Below the pieces are notes generated by a model. The model was given only the letters and a program-made list of their open reading frames with translations. It ran no database searches and was not told the DNA's origin. DNA of 64,000 bases from NCBI GenBank assembly GCA_002946415.1, contig NJPS01000008.1, forward strand, positions 1 to 64,000, written 5' to 3'. The position numbers and the translations under genes were made by a program. The first letter of the stretch is position 1. Every line of letters starts with the position of its first letter. Shown in pieces: positions 12,388 to 25,137 of the stretch. Source of the stretch: Rutstroemia sp. NJR-2017a BVV2. Lineage: Eukaryota; Ascomycota; Leotiomycetes; Helotiales; Rutstroemiaceae.

Positions 12388-15047
12388 AGAGCGAAGAGAG
12401 GAGGGAGGGAGGGAGGGGGAGCGGGAGGTTTACTTTCTATCTGCTGTAACCAGCTGGTTATTGTAGGGGATGGGAGAGGATGGCCTTGTGTTTAAGTCGT
12501 ATTAAGCTGCTGGGGAGAAGTGAGTACGTTACCCCTTTGCTTTGCTTTGCTTCCTTGTGGGTAGGAGAATGGGAGGCATAGAAGGTTTTCGGAGCCGAGC
12601 AAGTGAAAGGAGAGGGAGAGATGCGGAGATATGGAAGATATATTTGGTGTAGTTGTTCGGATTGAATTGAAAGGAAAGCGTATAGGAAAAGAAAAACAGT
12701 TGGGTGTGGATTTATTTGGTGGAAAGTCAGATCGAGTGAGATAGATGAGGGGAGATGAGATGATGAGTTAATCAGAGAGTGATTAGCTGCAAGTTCGATT
12801 ATATATTGAGGTGCGGTTGGATTTTAGAACTTGCTTTTGCTTACTCATTGTCGTTGTTGTTGCTGGTGTTGTTCGATATATATATCATAGTAGATAAACG
12901 CAATTGTACTTCCCCCCGAGGACAAGAAGAGGGTTTAACTTGACGACTTCATTCGACTCGCCTACCTCGATCCACATATACAACTCCCTTCAAACCACCG
13001 CGGGTGGGTGCATATACAGACAAACGTCAACAGATGCCAAATATTCACAAAGGACTCTCAAAGCTGTTGAGCGAATATATAAATCCCCCGGACCTTCTTT
13101 GCATCCCATATGACGTGCAAATAAGTTATACAAGTTAGATGTTCTCGGTTCTGGGTTTTGGTGAGATTATTTACTCTTTTCATATATTCATCTATGTATA
13201 CGAGAGGAGAATATATATTTGCACTTTTTAGTTTGGGTTGGTGTTAGGAGAGTATCTTTCACCGATCAGTTATAGTATATATTGACAAATTAACCTCCAT
13301 CTTGTTCTTATATTCTCTCCTTCTTTTCCCCTCACTATCTCCATCTCCATTTCCGTCTCCGCTCCCTCCTTCCTCTTCCATAAGTCATACCATTGCATCC
13401 CGCTCCCAACTCTCTCCTCTCATCATTTCCGCTCTACAACAAATACTATATAAACCCAGCACGTGAAATCCCTTCCCTCCCTCCCTCCTTCTATCTGTCC
13501 ATCTATCCATCTATCCTATTAGTAATCCCGCCCCGCCTAGCCTCAACCACAGCCCCCGCCCCCTTTTCCGTATCCTCTCTCTCCCTCACTTACCTCATCT
13601 ATCCACCTACCTACTCACCTAGCACTTCTATTCCCATCTACTTATTCCCATCTATTCCATTCCAATCCACAACCCATAACCCCCCTTATCCATCCATCCA
13701 TCCATCCATCGGCCACTCCGAAACCCCCCTCCCACCCACACCGCAACTTCCCAAACTATCGATCCCTCGCCCAAACAATAGACAGTGGGCACCAGTCTTA
13801 CTTGCCCACTCACCCAAAGCCACTCGAATCCACCCCTCTCGCTTCTACGCTCGCTCTATACGACCCACAAGGAACAAGAGAAAAAAATCCACTTCATCGT
13901 GCCCCTATTCCGCCCCGCATATCTATTGTACTGTAGTGAATTACTGATTCAGTACATACTTATATGTATAGATATGCATACAGAGCAAAAGTATTACACA
14001 ATACCGGTGCAGTGCGGAATCCATCAATTAATCAACTCATCAAGTAAGTATTCGAATAAATCAATGCACAGCATAACCTTCTCCCACCTAACACACCTAT
14101 CCCCCCCAAAACACCCACCACGTGAAATATCTCATCTACATCTCAATCACCTTATGAATTTCCCCAATAATGAACAATACTTCATTTTCTCTTCGTATCT
14201 TAATCTTACTCTCACTCTCACTCTTACTCTTAATCTTCCACATCTGCCTTCGCCTCGATTATTACAAATAGTTCTCTTTTCCTTTCCTTTCCTTCCCTTC
14301 CCTTTTCCTCCACCCACAGCCTCCCCATCCATCAATCATCTGACTTAATTCCATCCTTCTTCCCCCCCCACTCCACCGTCGTAGATGATTGATCTGCCAT
14401 ACATACTCGCGTATCTTGCAGCTCGGCTAGCTTCCCCCATCCGATCCAACGACAGCAACAGCATTCTGCGCCTCTCTCTGATAAAAGCGGTCTCAGAAAC
14501 TCCCATCTAACCCCGTCCTCATCCTCATCCACATTCACCCCTTTCCCTACCCCATCTGCAAAACAACGACTGTCCTCTCCCCTTTGAGTCTCCCTCCCTC
14601 TCTCACCCCTCATCCTCCTCAAAAAACCCCCACAAGAAGCAAATCAAACCAAATCAAAAAAATAAACACAGAAAAAAACCCACAATACCAAAAAATACTT
14701 CAATAAAAAAAAGCGCAAGAATACTTAAAAACGAAACACGAACAAAAAACCACGTATTCCATTTCCACACACCCCAAAATGCTATTTATTTAAAATATTC
14801 TCTGTCTCTCAACTCCCATAACCCTAAGATATAAAGTTTCTTTATCCACAGCGAAAGTAATAGTTAACATACGCACGTGCGCGCGGTGAGGAGAAGAGGA
14901 GAGGAGGGTAGTAGAGTAGAACCACACAGACACAGAGGTATATGATATGATGAACATAGACAGATGATAGAGAGGGAGTCGGCCCCAAGCAGCAACATAG
15001 ATGAATGAATGAATGAAATGCAACAAGACTCCACAAGCATCCATCCA

Positions 15048-15090
15048 CGCCATCCATCCATCACTCCATCACTCCATCACTCCATCCATA
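15048..15090. repeat. CATCCATC / CACTCCAT tandem repeats
   Basis: Short CCAT-based repeats (CATC units, then four CACTCCAT-like 8-mers) close to the 3' end of the kinase gene. Confidence 0.8.
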
Positions 15091-15380
15091 TCAGCCCCCT
15101 CCTAATCCCCACCCAGAAAGTAAAAAAGAAGTTTCAGCAGGCCCGCCAAGCCAATATAGTCGAGAAGGAGAAAAAGAGAGAGAGAAACAGTCCTTGCTAT
15201 CAATCAGGCCCAAAGCTGAATCGCAAGTCTCTCTTCTTTTCGACATAAAGATTCTCTCATGTCGCTACAAGCGTATTATTACCACAATCCTGAAGAAAAA
15301 TAAAAATTGAGCATACAAGTTATTTTCTTGTTGTAAAATGTAGATGTTCATTGAGCAGCAGCATCATTGTTGTTCCCACT

Positions 15381-18300
15381 TCATTCCCCACGAGCCTTTC
15401 CGCGTCTCCGGAAGAAGTCCATTACTTTTCTCGCCGCACCACTACTTCCACCGTGATCCGTGTGTGATGTCCCAAATGCATTGTTGTTCTCCTGCTCATA
15501 AGCCTCCGTGAACTTTCTATTGTTCTTCTGTAGAATACCTCTGCCATTACTATTACCGCGCCCTATTGGTCTTCGAGAGTCCTCATAAGAATTGTTGTAT
15601 TCGTTCTGGTAAGGGCCACCGCGTTGACTTTGGCTGAGTGATGATTCTGACCCAGTCGTCATACCAGACTCGTTCTGGCGGAAGTTCCCAGGCGGCAAGA
15701 ACTGTTGCGGTGCTCCGGTCCTGGTATCCTGCATCTGTTGTGGCTGCGCAAAGCGTTGTTGATTTTGCATCGTAGGACTATCACGACTGCGTTCATATGA
15801 ACCATCTGCTGTGTTTTGTGTGTAGTCGGCGGTGCTTCCACTGATGTTTCTCGTAGCATTTTGAGGTGCATCTAGATAGTTGTTCTGATCCTCAGGATAC
15901 TGGTCGTAATGACCTTCAGTCGGAGTGCTGGAAGGAGGGGTACCAGGGTCCTTGCCAATTCCAATGGATTTGAGAGAAAATGATGCCGGAAGTAGAGAGA
16001 ATCTCTTTGACTGTTTCCCAGTGGAACCAGTCTGAGAACGTCCCGCAATACTTCCACTTCTCTTCTTTCCGAAGCCAAATGAAATTGAACGTCTTGAGTC
16101 GATAGAGGGTCTTGGATCGTCCCCACTGGGAATGTTTGCATTGGACATGCTGACAGGTGGGTACGACTTCTTGGGCTTTTCTGATGACTTCTCTTGATGA
16201 GTCTTACCTCCAAAGAAGGAATTAGTCCTACTGAAAAGTCCACCGATAGTGTTAGACCTCTTGTGGGATGTGGTTTTGCTGCCTTCGGAGGGTACAGTTG
16301 AAGTGCCTGCTGGGAGTCCAGCAACTTTAGCAAACTTCGAGGAGACCGGTTGTGAAGTTTCGTGGGTTGGGTATATCTCCTCTTGGCCTGGAATGCTGTA
16401 ATTCTTCGAGCCCTGGGTTTGTGGCTGAGCCATACGACCGTGCGCATTAGTACCGGCAACAGTTGGTGCAACCGGCGTGCTATACGATCCTCTGCTCGGG
16501 AAGCCCATGGATCCGGATCTGTTTGAAGTCATCGAGCCGCCTGTATTTGGTCGAGCAAAGGTTTGTTGTCCAGCCACTGGAGCCATGTAGTTAGCATCAG
16601 AAACAGAGCGTGGTTCTCGGGTGGTTCTGTTTGGTGGAGGCATGCCTTGTTGACGTTGTGAACTTCCTGGTCTTCCTGCATTTGCATATTGAGCATTCCT
16701 TGAATTTTGAGGGTCATGAGGTAATGGTTTATCTGCTGTTGATACAGCCCTTCTCGAGCTAGATTGGCCTGCTGGAACTTCCACTGGTCCTTGGCTTCCA
16801 GTGCGGGCACGGGTCCTAGAATTACTTGGGGCGGTAGAAGATGAGGCGGCACCTCTTTGGGTCTCCGATCTTGGAGCGACATACTCGACCTGAACGGTTC
16901 TTCTCTTGTTGTCCTTGGAAGTTTTGGGTTGTGCCTCTTCTCCGTCCTGGTCCACATTACCATGTTTTCGAGCAAGATCACCCACAGCAGCAGGCGACTT
17001 CTGCGACTTAGGTTCCCGAACAGAAGCACTTCTAGCCAGTAATGGCGCATCCTGTGGATCATCAGATGGGACAGTAGTGTTAGCAATGTCTCCAGGAGTC
17101 GTAGTGCTACTGGTGATGAAGCCAACGACATGTGAATATTCGCTCAACCAGCTATGACGGGCAACCTCGAACAAATCCGCGCGTTTGCGTGGGTCGGGGA
17201 CGAGGATGCGACGAAGAAGATCTCGCGCATGCGGTGTAACGTACTCGGGAAATGTTAGGGGTGTCGAAACGATGTATTTATAGAGGAGGTTAATGTTGTC
17301 GCCTTCAGGATTGGCTGGGTCGTCATCAAAGGGTAAATACCCAGCAAGCATTGCATACTAGATTCGCGTTAGAAAACGCTTACCAACAGGCCGAATGACC
17401 TCAAAAAACATACCAAAATCACACCGCAGCTCCAGACATCCACTTTGCGACCAGTGTATAATGAATCACTGACGACCAATTCTGGAGCTGCATAACAAGG
17501 ACTTCCGCAACTTGTCTGCATCAAGTCACCTCTGCGCACACCACCAGGTAGAAGCTTATCTAATTCCATGCGCTTCACATATTCGCGATTCGACAAGTTG
17601 TGCTCAATCTCGTCCCCAAGTTCATCATCAGGGTTAAAGGTATTGGCGAAACCAAAATCAGTGATGATAATGTTCCGGTTTCGGTCCAGGAGCAAGTTTT
17701 CGAGCTTCAAGTCTCGATGCACTATTCCTTTCTTATGTAAGTATCCTACCCCGGACACCAATTGGGCAAACAGCCGACGAGCAGCATTGTCCTTAAGGTA
17801 TCTGTGGTTGAGGATGTAATCGAAGAGTTCTCCACCTGAAGCATATTCGAGAATGATTCCGATTTGCCTCTCAGTCTCCACCATCTCGTGTAATCGAACG
17901 ATGTTTGGGTGGGATATTTCTCGGAGAATCGCGATCTCTCGGTAGATCTTGGCAAGTCTGGTCGGGTTCGTTCCTACACTGTCACGTCGAATGAGCTTGA
18001 TAGCAACCTATAAGATGGCATTGATTAGTATCGAAGAGGTTTGAAAGGATGAAGACTGTTTACTTGGACACCGCCTTCTTGCTTCCACCCCATCTTGACC
18101 TTGCCAAATTCACCCTCTCCCAGCGTGTTACCCAGGTAGTATTCTCCAAACTTGGTGTTCTTTTCCCGCTTACCAGAACTCGCTGTGTGATCATGTCTGG
18201 ACCTACCCTGCCGGGGAACTTCTTGAACAGGCTCGTGGACGATAGCATTGGAGTTTCCCTGGTTAGCATGAGCATCAGCGGAAGTAGGTATAGCTTCCGC

Positions 18301-19128
18301 CATGCGCTCTCTTTCCCGATCTAAGTCGACCTTAGGATCGCTGATCATAACACGATTTAGGACTTCGCTGGCTTCCCTTGACAAGCCATTGGGGTCGATT
18401 TGGCCCCTATTTGCATTGGCGGAAGAAGATTGTCCGGATCTTTGTTCGCGACTGCCACTCGGCCTCTGTTGTGAACCATCTTGCGGTGACTGCTGTGCCC
18501 TACGTCTGGCTCTTGCTGCTGCATTTGCGGCGTTCACAGCTTCGTCCTTACTCCGGTCCGTACCGTTTGTTTGTGCATTACTTCCCTCGGCGTACCGTCC
18601 ATCTGCGGATTGTGCCCTCGAAGCCTCCTTCCCCCTTTCATCATTGCCGTATCCTCTCCTTGTGCTTGAGCTTCGCTCTGCTGCGGATGCGGCAGCCATT
18701 GCTGGATTTGGTCGGTTTGAAGATGTTCTCGCGGAAACGACTGGTGGGACACCTCTTTGGTGATCGCCCGGAGACATTGAATTAAAGTTAGAAGTCGGAG
18801 GGGAGGCTTGGTGCGAAGAATTGGGAGGACGAGAATTTATTGGAGCTGGGTTTGTGCCGGAAGGTGAGAAGGATTGAGCTTGTTGAGAATTGTTTGGAGA
18901 CGCGCCATTGCCGCTCGGCCTTCGCGAAGGTTTTCGTGTGGAAGTCGGTGAAGCGTTCGTAGAGTTTTGATTGTAATAAGGATCCCGGAATTGTGATGAA
19001 CCTGAAGTGTAAGGTCGATTCGATGATGACGGTGCAGCAACTGGAGATTGCGATCCTATCGAGGTTGGTTGATGAGGTGCAGATTGCAATGCGGCTGAAG
19101 ACATTATTATTTCTTCCAGCTGTTGCAC
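15381..19128 (-). CDS. KIN4: Kin4/Frk1-like serine/threonine protein kinase
   Basis: Three exons, 19128-18064, 18007-17414 and 17357-15381, give 3636 nt (1211 aa). Residues 1 to about 325 are Ser/Gln/Pro-rich and disordered. The kinase domain spans about 328-630: glycine loop [19 protein letters not shown] (restored by splicing), [16 protein letters not shown], activation segment [12 protein letters not shown], and [20 protein letters not shown]. The N-lobe start, the YAMLAGYLP and DDDPxNPEGDNI motifs and the Snf1-like order match yeast Kin4/Frk1, which act in spindle-position control. An insertion of about 40 residues lies between DFG and the activation threonine. The long C-tail (630-1211) is Ser/Asn/Gln-rich. 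Introns are 56 nt each. A second in-frame ATG at 19104 could be the true start. Kinase identity is firm; the Kin4 subfamily call is likely. Confidence 0.92.
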
Positions 19129-19592
19129 ACCGTTGTCAACCGCAGATTGGATAACAGGAACCGGCGGGCGGGAATTGCAGTCTAAAAATTATAATGACCG
19201 TTGCAGAGGTACAATCCAAGAATTGCCTGCGACCGGCGACCTGCTAGCTACCGGAGTTCTGCGTCTTCTTCGTATGGGATGGATTGCGAAATTGTCGCTG
19301 TTCACCAAATGTCTCCACCAACTAACATCATGGGACGGGATGCGAAATTGGTACTGTCAAGGAGGGGACCTGGATGTAGAGTGTTTTGGGTATCTATCAA
19401 CCAGCAGAATTAGAACAGGCCAACCTCTGAATTATTTTGAAGGAATTGGAATTAAAGGTCGCGGGCTGGCAGGCGAGAGCGAGTCGAGCGAGAAGGTAGG
19501 GAGGTATGAGCTGGGCGACTATTAATTTTTTTTCTCTGGTTTGGATGTCGAAGCTCCCTCTGTTCTTACACAGGAAAATAAGCGGTGGATGA

Positions 19593-19623
19593 GATGGGAT
19601 GGGATGGGATGGGATGGGATGGG
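19593..19623. repeat. GATGG pentamer repeat, about six copies
   Basis: A perfect GATGG array about 470 bases upstream of the kinase start, in its probable promoter or leader. Confidence 0.9.
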
Positions 19624-22373
19624 TTCGGGTCGAGGTTCGCTGGGTGGTGGATAGAGTAGTAGTGGATGGGGGTAAGTACTCCGTGCTCGTAGTATGGCGG
19701 TACGGCTCTTCTCGTCCAATTTTAGCGTTTTTCCTGTACCTGTATGTCTCTCGCGGTTGGCCGATCAATTGCAGGTCGAACTTGATTCGATATTATTCGT
19801 AAGGGAAAGTAAGTGGGTGGCTGGGAAACGACCAAGAAAAGAATCCCACGATGTCCGCGTCTCTGGCTGTTTGGTGTTTGCGGTTTGCGGTTTGCGGTGC
19901 GCTTCTGCTGGTAATAAAAGTCGATATGACCGAGAAATTGGGAAGCAGAGGAGGGGAAATTGGAAGTGCTGGTGCGCTGATGATCGTGTGGTTAAGTAAG
20001 GTTGCTTGCTCTCGGTCTCTGATATGATATGCTGCGAGATGAGATTAGATGCGAGCTTGCTGTGTTCTTTTCCTTTTGCTCTTTTGCTTTTTCCCTTGGG
20101 TGGCTAACGACAGTATGTAAGTTGGATTTGCTGTATAAGACTCGGTATAAACAAGACTGGACTGGGCGGACTGGACTGGATACAAACAATGGGTGAAGGG
20201 AAAGATATGAAAGTTGATATTGATTAGAGTTTGGGTGGCACCAGCTGAGGCTTGGTCGGTCTGCTTCTATGTTTATGGCTGACGAGAAGAAGCAAGGATA
20301 ACTTACTATAGGTATATGGCTGTTTGTATGTTTACACACCCATAAACTGCTCCTCCAAGGAAAACCCAACGACAGATCGAAAGCCCGGTACAGTGCCGTA
20401 GGGTACTGTCTGTAAGTAGGTTTATCTGCTCGTAAACTGCGTCCTCTCTACGACTCGGTTTCGCGACTCCCAGAGAAATTCCTGGTTCGTTGTGCCTGTG
20501 CTTGTACCTCTAATTTCGTTTTGATGACTTAGCGAGGTTGAATGTGGTTAAAGGAGAAAGCGCTGGTCATATCCTGGCCTGAGCGAAGAAGCTCTAGAAG
20601 ACTTAGGGCAATGGGAAAGCAAAAAAACTGATGGAAAAGCTTCACAGCCTTGTACTGTGGTGTAGCTTTTGCCGGTTGACCTCGTATGCCCTATTCTGAA
20701 GAAGATCAGGGCAGTTGCATAGGCACTGGCACAAAATAGAGCAGGGCAGATTGGCTTGACTCGTGAGACACACTGGCCAGAAAAGGTAAGACGGTGACGG
20801 TGTGTGTGTTGAGAGAACGGACTTGGGGGAAGTGGTAGTTCGATGGAGTGAGTGTGTTGATTGTACGTGGTGGGAAGAGGGGGGACGATCAATGAATAGA
20901 CCCGTTTTGCTTGTGATATTGATGTCGAGGGAGGAGGGGAGGGGAAAGGAGGACGAACATAAAAGCGACGAACCTCTCGAATTGTGAATGCACATACGTA
21001 AGACTACCTATCTGAAGCAGGAGATAGCAGTGAGGCGATTGTGCTGTGCAGAAGTAAGGAGAATCCAGTCGTCGTTGATATTAAACATTGGCTTTTAGAC
21101 GTAAGAATGGCGGTGACTCCAGTAGGTTCGAGTTTCGAGGTTCGAGGTCCGATTATCGTTACGGCGTGCCTGCAGTATTGGCTGCTTTCGCGATGTGGGT
21201 GCTTGGTGCAGCAAAGGTACGTAGGTACGATGCAGATGGATACGGTCCTCCTGTCGCTCGATAAGGGTCAAAAGGAGTGGGACGAGTGAGTGGTGAGGAG
21301 AGAAATGTTTCCAACAAGAACCAAAGATTTCGCAGGATTTTATTTTTTACATACGAACCGGGACTACAGAAGTTTTATCAAAATCGAACGCATGAAAAAG
21401 ATTCTTGCAACTACAAACAAGTACAATATAACTAGTCTTCGTGAATGTATATCTCTCCTGTCATCATCTTAGCAATCGAAAGGGGGGAGACGGCGACAGG
21501 CAGTTCCTTGATATCAGACGAAAGTAACTACTTCTACCCTACTTACATCGACCATCCCATGATTTCATCGTGACTTTACGCGTCTTCTAACGGCAGGAAA
21601 CTTTCTGACAGCAGTCTACCTGGCAAAGTCCGGCCATAGAAGAGGCGACTATGGGACGAATCTTATGTGGTTAAATCAACAATGCAAAGCTGGCATAAAC
21701 ATCACAAAGTTGTATTCTTTTGCATTGACGTGGCACTCAAACCGAGAAGAAGGATCCTGGCCCTGGCTGTTGACGTCTATGAGTATTTACATCGACTCCA
21801 ATTGGCCTTCGGTCTTTTATCCAGGACTCCCATGGTAGAAATATCATCTAAGTTCCTTAGCCGCAAGTACCATGATAACGGACCATGAAAGAGATCTCGG
21901 AACTAAACAAAAAAGCCCATTGTGAAGTCACAAGCATCAACTATCGGCGATTTTAATATAATTTTCCGTCTGAGTGAAGCTATCGTCGCATCAAATGATC
22001 CTCGACACATCCTCCATCTTTTTCCCTCCGTCCAAAGAGGCCACGCGCATCCACACATCCACCCGTGGGTCGTGGGTCTTGGTTAATATTTAGTGGATAC
22101 AAGCGATTCGGAACATCTTCGTCGTGACTTTTTCTCGAAAGAAAGTCTAAGTTCTAGAGGGTCTAAGGTCTTACCTTGGAAGAGTTGTTTTCGGTACAGG
22201 CTATATCGGAACGTGTTCAGCTTCTTCGAATCCTAAAAGAAGACGAAGAGGGCGAAAGAAGAAAAGCAAGTTGGTGGGTTAACTTGTTAAGGTTGCTGCA
22301 TTGACGTCGGAGATGAGGCGTTTGTCTTGGGAGTAAACAGTGTATGCAAGTGTTCAGGAACCAATAGCAAGTC

Positions 22374-22772
22374 TTACCGTGAATTGAGAATCCGAGCGAT
22401 CATCAGCTTGTTCTTTAAATCTACCTGGAGGGCTTGAAGTCCCCGGGTCGTGTTGCTATAATAAGTCTCACTCTTCTCTTTCCGGACTGAAGCAGGCACC
22501 AACAATACCCGGATGTGACAGTTCTGGTAGTTTTGTGCCATGGAAAGAGCGCAGGCTTCGAAGACGGCCTGCCGCATCAGATTGACATTCTGCAGGTGTT
22601 GTTGTTTTTGATATCCCTGGTATTCGAGTGTGTTGGTGTGGGTATGGGTATGGGTCTGGTGTGTGAGATGAGACACGATCATAGACAATTGGAGATGGAT
22701 CACATCGTGCAGGCCAGGTACTAGTCGAGTCCATTCCCGAGTTCTTGCAGAAATAGCACCGTCCTGCAGCAA
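22374..22772 (-). CDS. Hypothetical short frame, possibly an exon
   Basis: A 132-codon frame with no family I recognise. The N-terminal half holds a Thr/His run from a simple repeat. The second half looks more protein-like (CHIRVLLVPAS, then a Leu/Lys-rich helix). Two signals suggest an exon: an acceptor-like TTTTGCTGCAG just upstream (minus strand) and a GTAAGA donor overlapping the stop. It may equally be non-coding. Confidence 0.2.
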   Translation of the reverse strand: MLQDGAISARTREWTRLVPGLHDVIHLQLSMIVSHLTHQTHTHTHTNTLEYQGYQKQQHLQNVNLMRQAVFEACALSMAQNYQNCHIRVLLVPASVRKEKSETYYSNTTRGLQALQVDLKNKLMIARILNSR

Positions 22773-23566
22773 AACATCAAAAGGAGGTTTGTAGCCATAG
22801 TTTTCCTGGTGGTGGTACCTGGCATGAGTCTCCGTTACGATGACACAAGGCTAGCATTGAAAATGCCCGTTTCAGTCAGAGTGGGACAGACAGACCAGTG
22901 CAGGTACCGCAGAAAAAGAGGAACCTCGATCCCTCATCTGGCTAAGGTCGTATTGCAGACGGGTGCCTGCACCCGTTGATTCTCCCCGATTGCACGAATC
23001 ACAAATCGAGGTTTGGACAACCGATGCAAGATAATATCATCGGTACATGAATGAAGATAAACATCGAGATGGCCAGCGTTGTTATGTATGAAAGCTTCCT
23101 CTGTGTTTTAGTATGGCCATTCTTATTTCCCTGAGTTCGGTCCAGTCCACTATTCGGAAGTCTACGAAGGAGTCATCTTGAATTAACCCCGCTATGCCAC
23201 GGTCGAGTATGCAAAGGTAGTAACCTCAATACTAATCTATATTAAAGGCTTATGCTTAGAATTGTGAGTTAATGATTCCAGCAATCTTCAAACGGGGATG
23301 CCGAAATTTGATCGACTCATCTTGCCGACCCCGACATGAATCAGAATTCTCTGGGTGAGGTCGAGCCTGGTCCTGAAGATCTTGGAGATATCTGTTTCCT
23401 GTTTCAACTGCCTTCGTCGGATGGACAAATGTATGGAACTGTGAAGTCAGCTCCGTATGTTCTATACAAGGTCTATCGGTGTTTGATCTCCGGAGGCATG
23501 AGGCTGCAAGGCACAAGCTGAAGAGAAATTACAGATTTGCTACAAGGTTAACACTTCCATGTATCT

Positions 23567-25137
23567 CTACATCTTGATCGATATGTCGTACGCATCCAAC
23601 CCTACCGCAATACCCGTCAAAGCCGAGGCATAAATTAATAATATGCCCATAGCTTGGAGATTGCTAACATGAAGAGTTGGAATGGTGATGTTGACGAGGC
23701 CTGTGAGTAAGTTTGCAGCTAAGAAGATGGCTAAACCGTTCCTGTTGAAAGCTTCGAGGACTCTACTTGTTGAGACTCGATAGTTTTCCTTCTCCTTTTC
23801 TGGGCTGGGGCTCTTTTGCGTCGCTGGGCAGAAAATTGTTTCCACCAAATAGAATGCCGTTAGTTGTGTGCAATTGAAGGCTGCAATCCATAGGAAATAT
23901 GGTAGGTTGGCAAGGCGCCGTGAAACACTCAGGGACAATCCGTATGAGTAGCTTGTGGAGAAGATGAACAATATGATCCAGATACCTGACCATGCGCCCA
24001 AGGTCAACAGGAGACTGTTTCTCTGCTCCACCCCGTGATCTTTGTGTGCAACTCTTATACAGTTGATTGAACGAGGTATCGTGCGCGGTAATACGAACAT
24101 CCCGGTAGATTGACCAGCGAGGAAGATTGCAAGGTACCCAAAAAAGCTGAAAATCCCTTCTCGGTTTTTTGAGAATAGATCGGTTCTTGGAGCCGTAAGA
24201 ATGAAAGCTTTGAGACTTGTGAATTCCAAGGCAGCTTGATAGAGAGATCCCAGAATTATTGCCAGTAATGCAAAAGACGGCACGAGTTGGAAGGCTGATT
24301 GGAATACTGCCATGAAGGGGGGTAAAAACGCGAGCGTGAAGAAAAAGTTCCAATGGACGCCATATTCTGTGACATGCTCTGCATAATCCAACCCTTTCAC
24401 GCTATACAATCTTATGAGGCCCAACACGAACAACGGCACAGAATGGCGTATTGATCCATATAGACGAGTGCTTAGACTCGAGGTGCGACTAGTCGCCTGT
24501 TGTTTAAGCACTGGCCGAGCTGCCACAAGTCCAGCAGAGAAGACAAATGATCCTACTCCAACATCCATCAATGAAGTCCCCCAATTCTCGACCTTCGCGA
24601 ATCTGCGGGGAAATATTCTGAAATCAACAGCAAGGATGGCCAAGCATGTAATAACCATCATCGCACCTCTGTAAGTAGTGAGAAATGGCTTCTTCGGTAA
24701 AGGATCCAGTTGAGCCGGCTCTTTTGTTTTCGACTGCGGAACCTTTACTTTTTTCGATGTAGTCTTCTGTGAAGGGATGGCGTACAAAAGAAGAACCGGT
24801 GCGATGAGGAGGAGGTTCAGTATGAGGGGCATGTCGGCGTAGAGGGTGGTCGCAAGAAGAATAGCTCCCACATTGAGAAGAAAGTCCACCGCGAATGCAA
24901 TCGGCGTATACGGAGTAAAAAACGATTGCCTGGCCTGCAAGGTCGACCAAAGTATAACTGCGACCTGTTCCAGGTAAATTAGTAGGTTGAGACAAACGTT
25001 TATGATGCAGGACATACTGGAGCTACAGCAGTAACGAGATTGATTTCGCCAATTTCTCCACCTGTCAAATTGGACACGAAATCCTCTTTCAGAGCCTTAT
25101 AGCTCGCTGCCATAGCTGCTTCTGCTGCACGCGACAT
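23567..25137 (-). CDS. GWT1: GPI-anchored wall transfer protein 1 (inositol acyltransferase, PIG-W family)
   Basis: Two exons, 25137-25018 and 24964-23567, joined over a 53-nt intron (donor GTATGT, branch TACTAAT), give 1518 nt (505 aa). The N-terminus [21 protein letters not shown] and the following polytopic membrane body with about 12-13 hydrophobic segments match Gwt1/PIG-W. Other conserved stretches are [31 protein letters not shown] and [11 protein letters not shown]. The enzyme sits in the ER and transfers a fatty acid from acyl-CoA to the inositol of GlcN-PI early in GPI synthesis; it is the known target of the gepinacin/manogepix class. Without the first exon the frame would begin at a false ATG inside the intron (25015). 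Length matches fungal homologues. Confidence 0.96.

Larger units (their letters stand above)
11704..15380. other. Convergent 3.7-kb intergenic region with strand-asymmetric purine/pyrimidine tracts
   Basis: It lies between the 3' ends of the exchanger and the kinase. The plus strand is purine-rich from about 11.7 to 12.8 kb and pyrimidine-rich from about 13.3 to 14.7 kb. Frames such as 13393-13947 follow from stop-poor C/T composition and show no domain. I see no supported gene. Confidence 0.6.
19129..23566. other. 4.4-kb intergenic region upstream of the kinase and downstream of GWT1
   Basis: It holds the kinase promoter and leader next to 19.1 kb and the 3' flank of GWT1 near 23.5 kb. Apart from a weak candidate frame at 22374-22772, I find only short frames and simple repeats. 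Confidence 0.55.

Noticed and set aside
13393..13947. 184-codon plus frame between exchanger and kinase
   Set aside because: Explained by stop-poor C/T composition; no domain, no start context, and Ser/Pro/Tyr/Ile bias typical of translated pyrimidine tracts.
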